Origin: CAZYTM01 sp964649725
Lineage (GTDB): Bacteria; Desulfobacterota; Desulfuromonadia; Geobacterales; Geobacteraceae
Direction: 5' to 3'
DNA: 64,000 nucleotides
NCBI GenBank assembly: GCA_964649725.1
Contig: CAZYTM010000011.1
Span: 18,483 to 82,482 of the forward strand
Shown: positions 49,526 through 57,767 of the stretch, in pieces
How positions within the stretch are numbered: the first letter of the stretch is position 1
Layout of the letters: the number at the start of each line of letters is the position of its first letter
Made by a program: the position numbers and the translations under genes
Notes under the pieces: model-generated
Databases searched by the model: none
Told to the model about the DNA's origin: nothing
What the model saw: the letters and a program-made list of their open reading frames with translations, nothing else

Positions 49526-50485
49526 TCAAAACACCAACGAGCCGGTGCAGCTCGACCCCTCTCCTGCCGTGCAACAGTAACAGTGCTGTGCCAGCAGCAG
49601 TTCGCTCCCCTGCAGGGCCGCCTCATGCAGCTCTGCCACCTTGAGGAGCCGGCCGGAGCTGTCGGTGATCGGCAGACCGGCGGCCTGGTTGAAATCGCAG
49701 TTGTAGAGGAACCCCTGCCAGTCGACGCTGACCATGTTGCGGCACATGATGTTGCCGGCTGCCGCAGGATTGAAGCTGGTCGCCAGCAGGTTCAGGTAGC
49801 GGTCGTAGGCCCCTTTTGCCTGCAGATAGTCGCGGAAGCGGCCGAGCGGGGCGTTGGTGATGGTGTAGAGATTGTTGAAGCGGATCCCGTAACTCTCGGC
49901 CAGCTCCTTCTGGTAGGCCTCCTGCAGCTTCAGCTGCGCGCCGGGGACAAGATCGCCACCAGGGTTGTAGACCAGGTTCAGTTCCAGCTCCGTACCGTAG
50001 CCGATGGCGTTCAGCCGCTGCAATGCCTCGATGCTCCGGGCATAGACACCGTCACCCCTCTGCCGGTCGACATTCTCCTCCAGGTAACAGGGGAGGGAGG
50101 CGACGATCACCAGACCCTGGCTCCGGTAGAACTCAGGCAGCCACTCCATCCCCGGTTCGGTGATGATGACGAGGTTGCTCCGCACCATCCGTCGCGGCGA
50201 GAGACCGGAAGTATGCTCCACCAGGTAACGGAAGCGGGGGTTCATCTCCGGGCAGCCGCCGGTGATGTCCAGGGTGACCCCGGGGAGCCTGGAGAGGAGC
50301 GCGATGACAGCATCCATGATCTCCTGCCCCATGACCTTCTCCCCGGTCGGCGAGGCATTGACATGGCAGTGACGGCAGGCGAGATTGCAGCGGTCACCCA
50401 GATTTAGCTGCAGGGTCTGCAGGGAGTCGAAGGTGACATAGACCGGGTTGAGCTGTTGCAGACGTTCCTTGAAGGCGGCGACCAT
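49526..50485 (-). CDS. arsS: Arsenosugar biosynthesis-type radical SAM protein ArsS
   Basis: Radical SAM enzyme of the ArsS family, thought to attach an adenosyl group to dimethylarsenite in arsenosugar formation. C33, C37 and C40 (CNLACRHC) bind the cluster, followed by HVNASPTGEK and DITGGCPEMNPRF. The C-terminal DUF3641 part has CRNMVSVDWQGFLYNCDFNQ and the end motif HCYCCTAGEGSSCTG, which is characteristic. 319 residues is normal. The arsenite methyltransferase ArsM is not in the window. It is followed upstream by the TVP38 and flavoprotein genes, a cluster that often accompanies ArsS. Confidence 0.92.
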   Translation of the reverse strand: MVAAFKERLQQLNPVYVTFDSLQTLQLNLGDRCNLACRHCHVNASPTGEKVMGQEIMDAVIALLSRLPGVTLDITGGCPEMNPRFRYLVEHTSGLSPRRMVRSNLVIITEPGMEWLPEFYRSQGLVIVASLPCYLEENVDRQRGDGVYARSIEALQRLNAIGYGTELELNLVYNPGGDLVPGAQLKLQEAYQKELAESYGIRFNNLYTITNAPLGRFRDYLQAKGAYDRYLNLLATSFNPAAAGNIMCRNMVSVDWQGFLYNCDFNQAAGLPITDSSGRLLKVAELHEAALQGSELLLAQHCYCCTAGEGSSCTGSLVF

Positions 50486-50571
50486 TTACTTGCAGATCCT
50501 TTCTGTCACAGCATCCGGCTTGGCAAATGCGTTGCTATCTTGGCCGATTTTCCCGATTTTGTCCAGTCTGT

Positions 50572-51246
50572 TCAACGTCTGCTGCCTGCCTTCCGGTAGA
50601 TGACCGGCACCAGCGCGATGAGCCCGAGCAGGGCAAATGAGCCGGCTACCCTGGCCGATGCGATCTCCCGGAGCGAGGTGATGCTTGCCAGGCTGGCGCC
50701 GGCATTCACATAGACAAAGCCGCCGGGGATTATCCCGACCAGCGTAGCGGCGATGAAGGTGCGCAGCGGCAGTCTGGTAAGGCCGGCTGCCAGGTTGATG
50801 AGAAAGAAGGGGAAGAGCGGCACCAGGCGGAGGAAGAGGAGGTAGTTAAACCCCTGGCTCTCCAGCTCCTGGTTGAGCTTTGCCAGCCGTTGGCCGAAGC
50901 GCTGCTGCACCGTGTCATGGAACAGATAGCGGGTGGCGAGAAAGGCGAGGGTGGCACCGATGGTTGCGGCGCTGACGGCGTAAATGGTCCCCTGCATGGC
51001 GCCGAAGATGGCGCCGGCGGCGAGCGACAGGATCGCGGCACCCGGGAGGGAGAGGGCGGTCTGGACGATGTAGATAGCCATGAAACCTGTCACCATGAGG
51101 AGACTGTGCGCAAGGTAGTAGTCGCGCAGCATTGTCCGGTGCTGTTGCAGGGCCGCCAGGGTAAGGAAACGGCCCAGGTCGAAGCTGAAAAAGAGCGCCA
51201 CTGCCAGTAGCAGAGCGGCCAGCAGGGCGATCTTGCGGCGGCTCAT
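50572..51246 (-). CDS. TVP38/TMEM64 (VTT-domain) membrane protein
   Basis: About 224 residues with five or six hydrophobic segments. The VTT/DedA-like core reads LPGAAILSLAAGAIFGAMQG, ... GFNYLLFLRLVPLFPFFLIN, with the conserved FxxR and proline. Members are linked to membrane lipid transport or metal/oxyanion resistance. The start at 51246 overlaps the stop of the flavoprotein gene, so the two are coupled. GCGGAG precedes it. Confidence 0.88.
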   Translation of the reverse strand: MSRRKIALLAALLLAVALFFSFDLGRFLTLAALQQHRTMLRDYYLAHSLLMVTGFMAIYIVQTALSLPGAAILSLAAGAIFGAMQGTIYAVSAATIGATLAFLATRYLFHDTVQQRFGQRLAKLNQELESQGFNYLLFLRLVPLFPFFLINLAAGLTRLPLRTFIAATLVGIIPGGFVYVNAGASLASITSLREIASARVAGSFALLGLIALVPVIYRKAGSRR

Positions 51247-52757
51247 GACCATCTCCGCTGCCAGTCGAGCCAGCAGGAGAGAAGGCTCCGGACAAAGGGG
51301 GTCAGGCGACTCCGCTGGTAGAGGTCGGCAACTTTTTTGATCACCTCGGTCTGGGTCGGGTAGGGGTGGATGGTGCGGCTGATGGCGCCAAGGCCGAGTC
51401 TGTTGCTGATCGCCAGGGAGAATTCGCTGATCATCTCGCCGGCGTGGCGGGCGACGATGGTGGCGCCTAAGATACGGTCGCTACCCTTTTGCAGCAGGAC
51501 CCGGGCAAACCCTTCAGCCTCGCCATCCAGCAGCGCCCGGTCGACATCGGCCATCGGCACGGTGAGGGTGTTCACTTCCAGCCCCTTAGCCAATGCCTCC
51601 TCTTCGTACATGCCGACATGGGCGATCTGCGGGTCGGTATAGGTGCACCAGGGGATGGTCAGCGCCGAGCACTTCTGTCTCCCCATGAAGAGGGCGTTGG
51701 CGATGACGATCCGCGCCTGGGCATCGGCTGTGTGGGAGAATTTATGGGGGGAGCAGACATCGCCGGCAGCGTAGACACGCGGGTTGCTGGTCTGCAGGGT
51801 GTCGCTGACCGTGATGCCGTGTTGCGGGTCATAACCGATCCCACCCCGCTCCAGGTCGAGCCCGTCGACGTTCGGGCAGCGGCCGATACCTACCAGTATC
51901 TGGTCTACGGTCAGTACATCGCCCCCTGCTGCCGATTCCAGATAGATGATCCGCTCGTCCCCCTGCCGCTCGCAACGGACAATCCTGCTGCCGAGCCGCA
52001 CATCTATCCCCTCGCGGAGAAAGGTGGCGTGCAGGATAGCGATGGCGTCGCGGTCCTCGTGGCCTAGCAGCTGCGGCGACTGCTCGATTATGGTGACGCG
52101 GCTGCCGAGCCGGGCAAAGGCCTGCGCCAGTTCGCAGCCGATCGCACCGCCACCGATTATCGCCAGGCGGGGTGGCAGAATATCGAGGGCAAAGACCGAT
52201 TCGTTGGTAAGGTAGCCGGTAGCTGTCAGTCCCGGGATCTTTGGCGTTGCTGCCCGGGCGCCGCTGCATATTGCGGCCCGATGAAAATAGAGCCGGCTCT
52301 CACCAACGGCAACGCAGTCCGAGGCGACGAACGAAGCTTTGCCGAAATAGAGATCGACACCCAGCTCGTCGCGGAAGCGGTGGGCCGAGTCGTGGGGGCT
52401 TATCTCCGCCTGCATCCGGCGTATCCTTGCCATGACAGCTGCGAAGTCGCTGTTGGCCGCTTTTGTCCCGGTGATGCCGAAACTCCCCGCCAGCCGCACA
52501 TCCTGAATGGCCAGCCCGGCCCTGATCAGACCCTTGGAGGGGATGCAGCCGTAATTGAGACAGTCGCCACCGAGCCGATGCCGCTCGATCAGCGCCACCC
52601 TGGCGCCGAGCCCGGCAGCACCGGCGGCGCAGACCAGTCCGGCAGTGCCCGCCCCGATCACCACCAGATTGTAGCGGCCGGTAGGGAGAGGGTTCTGCCA
52701 GTCGGCAGGGTGGACATTCGCCAGCAGAGAGATGGTGCTGTCGCCTTGGCTGGACAT
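51243..52757 (-). CDS. FAD-dependent disulfide reductase, mercuric-reductase-like
   Basis: 504 residues. Class I pyridine nucleotide-disulfide oxidoreductase: FAD-binding VVIGAGTAGLVCA, redox-active pair C66 and C71 (GGDCLNYGCIPSKG), NAD(P)-binding AIIGGGAIGCELAQAFARLG, and the dimer-interface HPYPTQTEV. It lacks the N-terminal heavy-metal-binding domain and the C-terminal Cys pair of true MerA, so mercury reduction is not implied. With the TVP38 gene it forms a pair often seen beside arsS. Substrate unknown. Confidence 0.88.
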   Translation of the reverse strand: MSSQGDSTISLLANVHPADWQNPLPTGRYNLVVIGAGTAGLVCAAGAAGLGARVALIERHRLGGDCLNYGCIPSKGLIRAGLAIQDVRLAGSFGITGTKAANSDFAAVMARIRRMQAEISPHDSAHRFRDELGVDLYFGKASFVASDCVAVGESRLYFHRAAICSGARAATPKIPGLTATGYLTNESVFALDILPPRLAIIGGGAIGCELAQAFARLGSRVTIIEQSPQLLGHEDRDAIAILHATFLREGIDVRLGSRIVRCERQGDERIIYLESAAGGDVLTVDQILVGIGRCPNVDGLDLERGGIGYDPQHGITVSDTLQTSNPRVYAAGDVCSPHKFSHTADAQARIVIANALFMGRQKCSALTIPWCTYTDPQIAHVGMYEEEALAKGLEVNTLTVPMADVDRALLDGEAEGFARVLLQKGSDRILGATIVARHAGEMISEFSLAISNRLGLGAISRTIHPYPTQTEVIKKVADLYQRSRLTPFVRSLLSCWLDWQRRWS

Positions 52758-52938
52758 CTGTTGCTCCTGGTCATTGGTTGCTGCCTGGTATAGTCAAGAG
52801 TACCAGTAAAGTCTCCTGTTACAAGCGCTGCATAACTTTGCTATCATCATGGCGGGGATATTTTTTCACTGCAACGGCCGGTCCTTTATGGTATATATGT
52901 TAGCCATGGATCAGTCAGAGTCGCTGGAACGAGGTACC

Positions 52939-53508
52939 ATGCTCTCCACTAAACGCCTGAAGATGGCCGGCTGGCTTGCTATGGCCAGTTCCCTGCTGAC
53001 CCTCCCCTGGTTTCTCTTCACCTATATGCTCGCCAACCGGAACGATCTTGCCGTCAAGATCGCCGAGGGGTCGATGCTGGTGGGGAGTATGGCGCTCCTT
53101 ATCTATCTGCTCCTCACTTTTCAGCTGCTGCTCAACCGGCGCTATCTTTTCCATGGCGCGGACAAGACGATCTCCCTCCTCATCCAGTCGACCATCATCC
53201 AGACCTCTGCCAGCATACTGGCACTGGTAGTACCTGAACTCAAAGCTGCTGTAGGGCTTTTCAGCCTGGTGATGGTGGTTATCGTCGGCATCCTGCATAT
53301 CATGTTCGGTATCTGGCTGCTGCACCTCCCGGCCAGCCTGGGGGGGATGCACCGCCCCTACTGCTGGCTCAATATCATCACCGGTTTCGCCCTTGCCACT
53401 ATCATGCTGCTGCCGCTTGGCATGCTCACCAGCGCCATAGCAGATGTCATGCTCGCCACCATCTTTTTGCAGTCCGCCCGTCCATCCAGGCAGCTGCTCG
53501 CCTCCTGA
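52939..53508 (+). CDS. Small integral membrane protein, unknown
   Basis: About 189 residues with six hydrophobic segments and little polar sequence outside them. ATG at 52939 has GAGGTACC before it; two earlier in-frame ATGs (52888, 52906) have weaker ribosome sites. No family recognised. It is divergent from the flavoprotein gene. Confidence 0.65.
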   Translation: MLSTKRLKMAGWLAMASSLLTLPWFLFTYMLANRNDLAVKIAEGSMLVGSMALLIYLLLTFQLLLNRRYLFHGADKTISLLIQSTIIQTSASILALVVPELKAAVGLFSLVMVVIVGILHIMFGIWLLHLPASLGGMHRPYCWLNIITGFALATIMLLPLGMLTSAIADVMLATIFLQSARPSRQLLAS

Positions 53509-53552
53509 GCAGCGAAAAAATCTGTTCGCTCTCTCCGGCTGATTTGCACTAT

Positions 53553-53566
53553 TTGACCTGCATCAA
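53553..53566 (+). promoter_or_regulatory. CRP/FNR-type binding site
   Basis: TTGACCTGCATCAA, one mismatch from the FNR consensus TTGAT-N4-ATCAA, centred about 77 bases before the cupin gene start. It suggests control by an oxygen- or redox-responsive CRP/FNR regulator. Confidence 0.5.
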
Positions 53567-53636
53567 TTGCTGCGCTGCAGATTTGCGTTAGAGTTGCAAG
53601 CGAGAGATAAATTTCGGCAGGCAAGGGAGGGATGCT

Positions 53637-53966
53637 ATGAGCAGCAGAGTTGCAGAGACCGGCAGGGTACTCACCATGAACGAACTGGTCGCCTATCAGG
53701 AGGGTTCGGTGGTCAGCCGGACCCTGATAGACAAGAAGATCGGCACCCTGACCATGTTCGCCTTTGCTGCCGGGGAGGGGCTGTCAGAGCATACCGCCCC
53801 CTACGATGCAGTGGTGCAGGTGCTCGACGGCACCGCAGAGGTCACCATCGCCGGCACGTTGCACCGGCTGACGGCAGGACAGATGATCATCATGCCGGCC
53901 GATATCCCCCACTCCCTGCGGGCGCCGGAGCGCTTCAAGATGCTCTTGGTGATGATCAGGGCTTGA
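53637..53966 (+). CDS. Cupin-domain protein
   Basis: 109 residues forming a single cupin barrel. Conserved motif 1 appears as EGLSEHTAPYDAVVQVLDG and motif 2 as GQMIIMPADIPHSLRA, with His residues that can bind a metal (H77 region and H92 region). GGGAGGG precedes the ATG. Single-domain cupins of this type are often of unknown substrate. A CRP/FNR-like site upstream points to redox control. Confidence 0.88.
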   Translation: MSSRVAETGRVLTMNELVAYQEGSVVSRTLIDKKIGTLTMFAFAAGEGLSEHTAPYDAVVQVLDGTAEVTIAGTLHRLTAGQMIIMPADIPHSLRAPERFKMLLVMIRA

Positions 53967-54156
53967 TTGCGAGAGTCGCTTTATTGTTTGGCATCTGGTC
54001 GAGCTCTGGCAACTCTTGCTGTTTGTGCGGGGCATCCTTGAGTCCGACCCTGAACCTGGCGTGGTGAAGATCGTCCTGGGTGATGATAGGTGCTTCGTCA
54101 GAGGTTTTCATAGTAGAGGAGCTGTTCGGTTTTCTTTGCTTTGGTAGCGCACTCAT
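53956..54156 (-). CDS. Possible small third gene of the toxin-antitoxin unit
   Basis: 66 residues (or 51 from an internal ATG), polar and Pro/Lys-rich (MKTSDEAPIITQDDLHHARF), starting 25 bases after the antitoxin stop codon and overlapping the end of the convergent cupin gene by 11 bases. Parts resemble antitoxin N-termini of the BrnA kind, but no ribosome site is clear. Could be a decayed antitoxin or non-coding. Confidence 0.35.
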   Translation of the reverse strand: MSALPKQRKPNSSSTMKTSDEAPIITQDDLHHARFRVGLKDAPHKQQELPELDQMPNNKATLAIKP

Positions 54157-54181
54157 AATTGGTCAACTCTGCTGCTATTGC

Positions 54182-54466
54182 CTAAGCAGCATCTGGTAAT
54201 TTGATCTCCAGTTTCCGTCCCACCGCGGCAGCATAGCGCATGAGCGTCCGCAGACTCGGGAGTGGCCGTCCAGATTCGATCCGTGCCACCACCGACTGGG
54301 TTGTACCCATTTTTGCCGCTACCTGTTCCTGGCTAAGGCCGGCAGTCCGGCGGGCCTCGATGAGTGTTGCGGCGATGGAAAACTCTTCTTCCAGTGCTTT
54401 GTACTCTTTGATGAATTCGACATCGGTCAGCAGTTCTTTCTTCAGGTCGCTAACACTTCTCACCAT
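54182..54466 (-). CDS. HigA-like antitoxin (XRE-family HTH)
   Basis: 94 residues. The HTH_3 fold covers about 35-90, with the recognition part EQVAAKMGTTQSVVARIESG. It would bind both the toxin and the operator. It overlaps the upstream toxin gene by 17 bases, the toxin-first order of HigBA systems. The N-terminal KELLTDVEFIKEYKALEEEF is usual in this antitoxin group. Confidence 0.88.
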   Translation of the reverse strand: MVRSVSDLKKELLTDVEFIKEYKALEEEFSIAATLIEARRTAGLSQEQVAAKMGTTQSVVARIESGRPLPSLRTLMRYAAAVGRKLEIKLPDAA

Positions 54467-54794
54467 GGTCGAGCTCCTTCATCCTCGCCATTGCGAGGTC
54501 AATTTCAGTTTTCGGCGTCTGTTGCGTCTTCTTCACAAATACCCTCAGGATGACATCCCTGCGCCGCTTCAAGGCTATATACAGCGATCGGGAAATACCA
54601 GTCTCCCCTTTCGCGCGCATCTCCCACAATTTACCCTGTAGATGCCTGACATAGGGCATCCCAAGATTTTCCAGTCCGTGGAGTTCCATCAGTTCGATGA
54701 TCCGGATAAAGCGTGCCTGCATATCCTTCGGCAGGTCAAGGAACTCATTTTCCACGAGCTGATTCAAAAATTCAGCTCTCCAGCCAGTAGTCAT
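54450..54794 (-). CDS. HigB/RelE-like toxin (phage-derived Gp49-like family)
   Basis: 114 residues from the ATG at 54794. RelE-fold pattern: helix ENEFLDLPKDMQARFIRIIELM, then HLQGKLWEMRAKGETGISRSLYI, a strand RDVILRVFVKKTQQTPKTEID with basic residues, typical of mRNA-cleaving toxins with Gp49-like fold. The pair with the HTH antitoxin downstream is coupled by a 17-base overlap. A longer upstream frame has no ribosome site. Confidence 0.88.
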   Translation of the reverse strand: MTTGWRAEFLNQLVENEFLDLPKDMQARFIRIIELMELHGLENLGMPYVRHLQGKLWEMRAKGETGISRSLYIALKRRRDVILRVFVKKTQQTPKTEIDLAMARMKELDHGEKC

Positions 54795-54874
54795 AATTGC
54801 ATTATAGCTTTTTTGCGATAATTGGCAAGAAATGTTTTGCGCTGGTTCTCTGCTGATCGAATTGAAGCGGTTAT

Positions 54875-54913
54875 GCAAAAGAAAGCCCCGATAGCTATTG
54901 AACCTATTGGGGC
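54875..54913 (-). terminator. Terminator downstream of the REC-GAF gene
   Basis: On the minus strand GCCCCAATAG and CTATCGGGGC (one mismatch) enclose 9 bases and are followed by TTTCTTTT. The rest of the 300-base spacer up to the REC-GAF gene shows nothing further. Confidence 0.65.
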
Positions 54914-55109
54914 ATTGGCTATGAATATTCAATTAGAAGATATTCTCTTCATACTGATTCCCCCTGATTTGAACTGAATCGCACGGATAGACCGACGACG
55001 TCGCTTAATCGCAAAATCCGCTAATACTGCGCCTGGTGCACCGTGACAAACGGAAAGAAGAGGCCGTAATCAGCAATTGGAGGTAATGATGCTCTGTCGT
55101 GGGTGGGGG

Positions 55110-56078
55110 CTAATTCTTCTTCTTCAGCTTGTAGAGGGTGCCGGCGTTATCAAGGGCGATCGCGGCGTGGTTGGCGATGGTGCAGATGAACTCCACCTCG
55201 GCATCGGTAAAGACCTTGCCGTCGGCGCGGCCGGAGATGTTCACCACCCCGACCACCCGGTCTTTCACCTTGAGCGGTACCGAGAGGATACCAGGGGTAC
55301 TGAAGAGTTCGCCGCTGACATCCTCTTCCAGGATCCGCTGGGTAAGGGCGGCCGGGATGTTCGCTTCGATCCTTAGCGGCTTGTTGGTGGTGGCCACCAG
55401 TCCGGATATCCCCCGGTCTTCGCCCAGGTTGAAGGTCTTTGCCACGTGGCGGTCGATGCCGACGCAGACCTTCATGGTAAAGCTCTTGCTGCCGCGGTCG
55501 ATGATCAGCAGATAGCCCTTGGTTGCCTTGAGCTGTTCCACGGTACTCTCCACCAGTTTGCGCAGGATGTCGCCGATATCGAGGGTGGAGGCGATCATGG
55601 CGCAGATCCGGTTGAGGGTCTTCATCATGTTGAGGGTCGATTCAAGGGCGCGGTTCTTGTCCGACAGGTCGCTGATCAGCCGGCGGTTCTCCATGATCAG
55701 CGACTGCTTCTCCAGGGTCCGCTCCACCACGTTGTAAAGAATCGCCTCGTCGTCGATCGGCTTGACGATATAATCGTAGGCGCCGAGCCTGAGCGCCTTG
55801 ATGGCGGTGAAGCTGGAGGCGTTACCGGTGATGATGACGACATCGGTATGGGGGCGCATCTCCTTCACCAGCTTGAGCAGGTTGAGTCCGCTCATGCCGG
55901 GGAGGATAATGTCGCTGAGGACGAGATTGAAGTTATCGGCAGCGAAGATCTTCAGGGCATCCTCGCCGGAAGAGGCGCAGGTGACCCGGTAACCGCGCTG
56001 CAGGAGCATGGCGGCAATATTCTTCTGGAAGGCGACAGAGTCGTCCACCACCAGTATGTGGGAGGGTTCAAAGTTCAC
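55110..56078 (-). CDS. Response regulator with GAF output domain
   Basis: About 322 residues. Receiver domain at 1-120 (ILVVDDSVAFQ, phospho-acceptor Asp in VLSDIILPGMSG, TGN and KPIDD), a short coiled coil, then a GAF domain (about 155-315; NRICAMIASTLDIGDILR, DRGISGLVATTNKPLRI, ILSVPLKVKDRVVGVVNISG). There is no DNA-binding or enzymatic domain, so it may act by protein-protein contact or ligand-dependent binding. GTG at 56078 has GGAG at 7 bases; an in-frame start 54 bases upstream lacks a ribosome site. Confidence 0.88.
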   Translation of the reverse strand: MNFEPSHILVVDDSVAFQKNIAAMLLQRGYRVTCASSGEDALKIFAADNFNLVLSDIILPGMSGLNLLKLVKEMRPHTDVVIITGNASSFTAIKALRLGAYDYIVKPIDDEAILYNVVERTLEKQSLIMENRRLISDLSDKNRALESTLNMMKTLNRICAMIASTLDIGDILRKLVESTVEQLKATKGYLLIIDRGSKSFTMKVCVGIDRHVAKTFNLGEDRGISGLVATTNKPLRIEANIPAALTQRILEEDVSGELFSTPGILSVPLKVKDRVVGVVNISGRADGKVFTDAEVEFICTIANHAAIALDNAGTLYKLKKKN

Positions 56079-56204
56079 CGGTAGTCTCCACGTCAAGGGC
56101 GCAGTTGTCTGCACATGGTAGATTATGAACAATTAAAAATCAATTGCAAATGAGAAAATAAAGATTCTTTCGCCGCTGTCGATGCAATACCGCCGAGAAA
56201 TTCT

Positions 56205-56232
56205 TTGACAAGGTATTAGCACTTCCTATAGT
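56205..56232 (+). promoter_or_regulatory. Sigma-70 promoter for the polyprenyl synthase gene
   Basis: TTGACA, 16 bases, TATAGT. Position fits a transcript start near 56239, 25 bases before the ATG. Confidence 0.75.
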
Positions 56233-56263
56233 ATGACTCCACTATTTATGCCGAGGTACAAGG

Positions 56264-57232
56264 ATGGATGCCGCTCTTGCCCTGATCGGGGAAGACCTGA
56301 AAAATGTGGAACTGCAGTTCAAGAAAGACCTGCAGTCCGATGTGCCGTTGATCCGCAAGGTCGGGGAGTATGTCCTCTCCAGCGGCGGCAAGCGGATTCG
56401 CCCGGCACTTCTGCTCCTGGCGGCCAAACTCTGCGGCTATAGTGGCGACCGTCATGTCCCCCTGGCCAGCGTAGTAGAGTTCATCCATACCGCTACTCTC
56501 CTCCATGACGATGTCGTCGACAATGCCAACCTCCGCCGCGGTCTTGCCTCAGCCAATACCCTCTGGGGGAACGAGGCGTCGGTGCTGGTGGGTGACTTCC
56601 TCTTCTCCAAATCTTTTTCCCTCATGGTAGCTGATGGTGATCTCAATATCCTCCGCATCCTCTCCGGTGCTACCACCAAGATAGCCGAGGGGGAGGTGCT
56701 GCAACTGGTATGCACCAGCGACCTGGAGATCACCGAAGAGCGCTATATCGAAGTGGTCCGCTGCAAGACCGCGGTACTCCTTGCCGCTGCCTGTCAGGCG
56801 GGGGCAATATTGGGTGCTGCGGACCCGAAGCAGGAGCAGGCATTGGCCGATTTCGGCATGGACCTGGGGATAGCTTTCCAGATCGTCGATGACACGCTCG
56901 ACTATGTGGCCAGCGAGACTGAATTCGGCAAGAGCATCGGCCATGACCTGGAAGAGGGGAAGATCACCCTGCCGCTTATCCAGGTGCTGAAGAGCTGTAC
57001 CGATAAAGAGCGGGAGAAGATCGCCACCATAATCGAAAAGGAGACCATGGACCGGAGCGATTTCCAGAAGGTGTTCGAGATGGTCGGCCGCTATGGCGGC
57101 ATAGACTACGCAGTCGCCACTGCCCAGCGCTATATGAAGCAGGCTACGGATGCCCTGGCCATTTTCCCCGACTCTACGGCAAAGCATGCTTTTGTTGATC
57201 TCGCCAACTACGTGATTACCCGCGTTAAATAG
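56264..57232 (+). CDS. Polyprenyl diphosphate synthase (quinone side chain)
   Basis: Chain-elongating trans-prenyl transferase (IspB/HepT type) that makes the isoprenoid tail for menaquinone. First Asp-rich motif is LLHDDVVDNANLRRG and the second FQIVDDTLDYV; GGKRIRPALLLLAA is a further family block. 322 residues is normal. ATG follows GAGGTACAAGG. Chain length cannot be read off. It fits quinone-dependent respiration, together with the AarF/UbiB protein at 18-19.6 kb. Confidence 0.94.
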   Translation: MDAALALIGEDLKNVELQFKKDLQSDVPLIRKVGEYVLSSGGKRIRPALLLLAAKLCGYSGDRHVPLASVVEFIHTATLLHDDVVDNANLRRGLASANTLWGNEASVLVGDFLFSKSFSLMVADGDLNILRILSGATTKIAEGEVLQLVCTSDLEITEERYIEVVRCKTAVLLAAACQAGAILGAADPKQEQALADFGMDLGIAFQIVDDTLDYVASETEFGKSIGHDLEEGKITLPLIQVLKSCTDKEREKIATIIEKETMDRSDFQKVFEMVGRYGGIDYAVATAQRYMKQATDALAIFPDSTAKHAFVDLANYVITRVK

Positions 57233-57417
57233 CACCCCCCACACCGTTAAAACACTGTCTCCAAAATATTGACAGTAGTATCAGCTCGATTAACATCATG
57301 TAATATCAATGAGTTGTCATTTTGAATCGATTGGCTTGAATGTTGCTAAATTAATTCAACAGGTTATATTTGATTACAGGAATATCTCTCAGCAGCAGTA
57401 TCGATCAGGCAGGATTT

Positions 57418-57675
57418 ATGTTAAAGGAAGTTCTCGTCCATAAAAGTGATATCGAACTCCAGGGTGACCATTACCAGGTCATGGTCTTCTGTCGAGAAGA
57501 TGGTCGCCATCTGGCCAAGACCTTTTTTACTGCCGAAGATGTCATCATTAATGACGGTTCCTCGCTGGAAGATGTTTTGGCGAAGCATGAACGGCTGCTG
57601 CCACTGGCTGTTTCATCCCGAAAGATCCTCCAGGAGCTGAAAAACGGCGGTCGCCGGGTACGTTCCCGCTCCTGA
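57418..57675 (+). CDS. Small conserved protein, unknown
   Basis: 85 residues from ATG 57418 (GGCAGG ahead). Strand-rich first half (IELQGDHYQVMVFCREDGRHLAKTFF) and helical, basic C-terminus. The codon pattern of the coding frame looks genuine. It precedes the histidine kinase gene by 92 bases and could belong to the same transcript. Confidence 0.6.
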   Translation: MLKEVLVHKSDIELQGDHYQVMVFCREDGRHLAKTFFTAEDVIINDGSSLEDVLAKHERLLPLAVSSRKILQELKNGGRRVRSRS

Positions 57676-57767
57676 TCACCCCTTTGATCTCCCCTTTGGC
57701 AAACCGCTCCCCCGAAATGTTGAAAATTATCCTTGCATTGCTGCCCCCTTCGTTTAACAATGGTGCC

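Noticed and set aside
49337..50407. 356-codon plus-strand frame across arsS
   Set aside because: Antisense to the radical SAM gene with intact CxxxCxxC; the first part runs through REP-like repeats.
51243..52757. True mercuric reductase MerA
   Set aside because: The N-terminal metal-binding domain and the C-terminal vicinal Cys pair of MerA are both missing; no merR/merT nearby.
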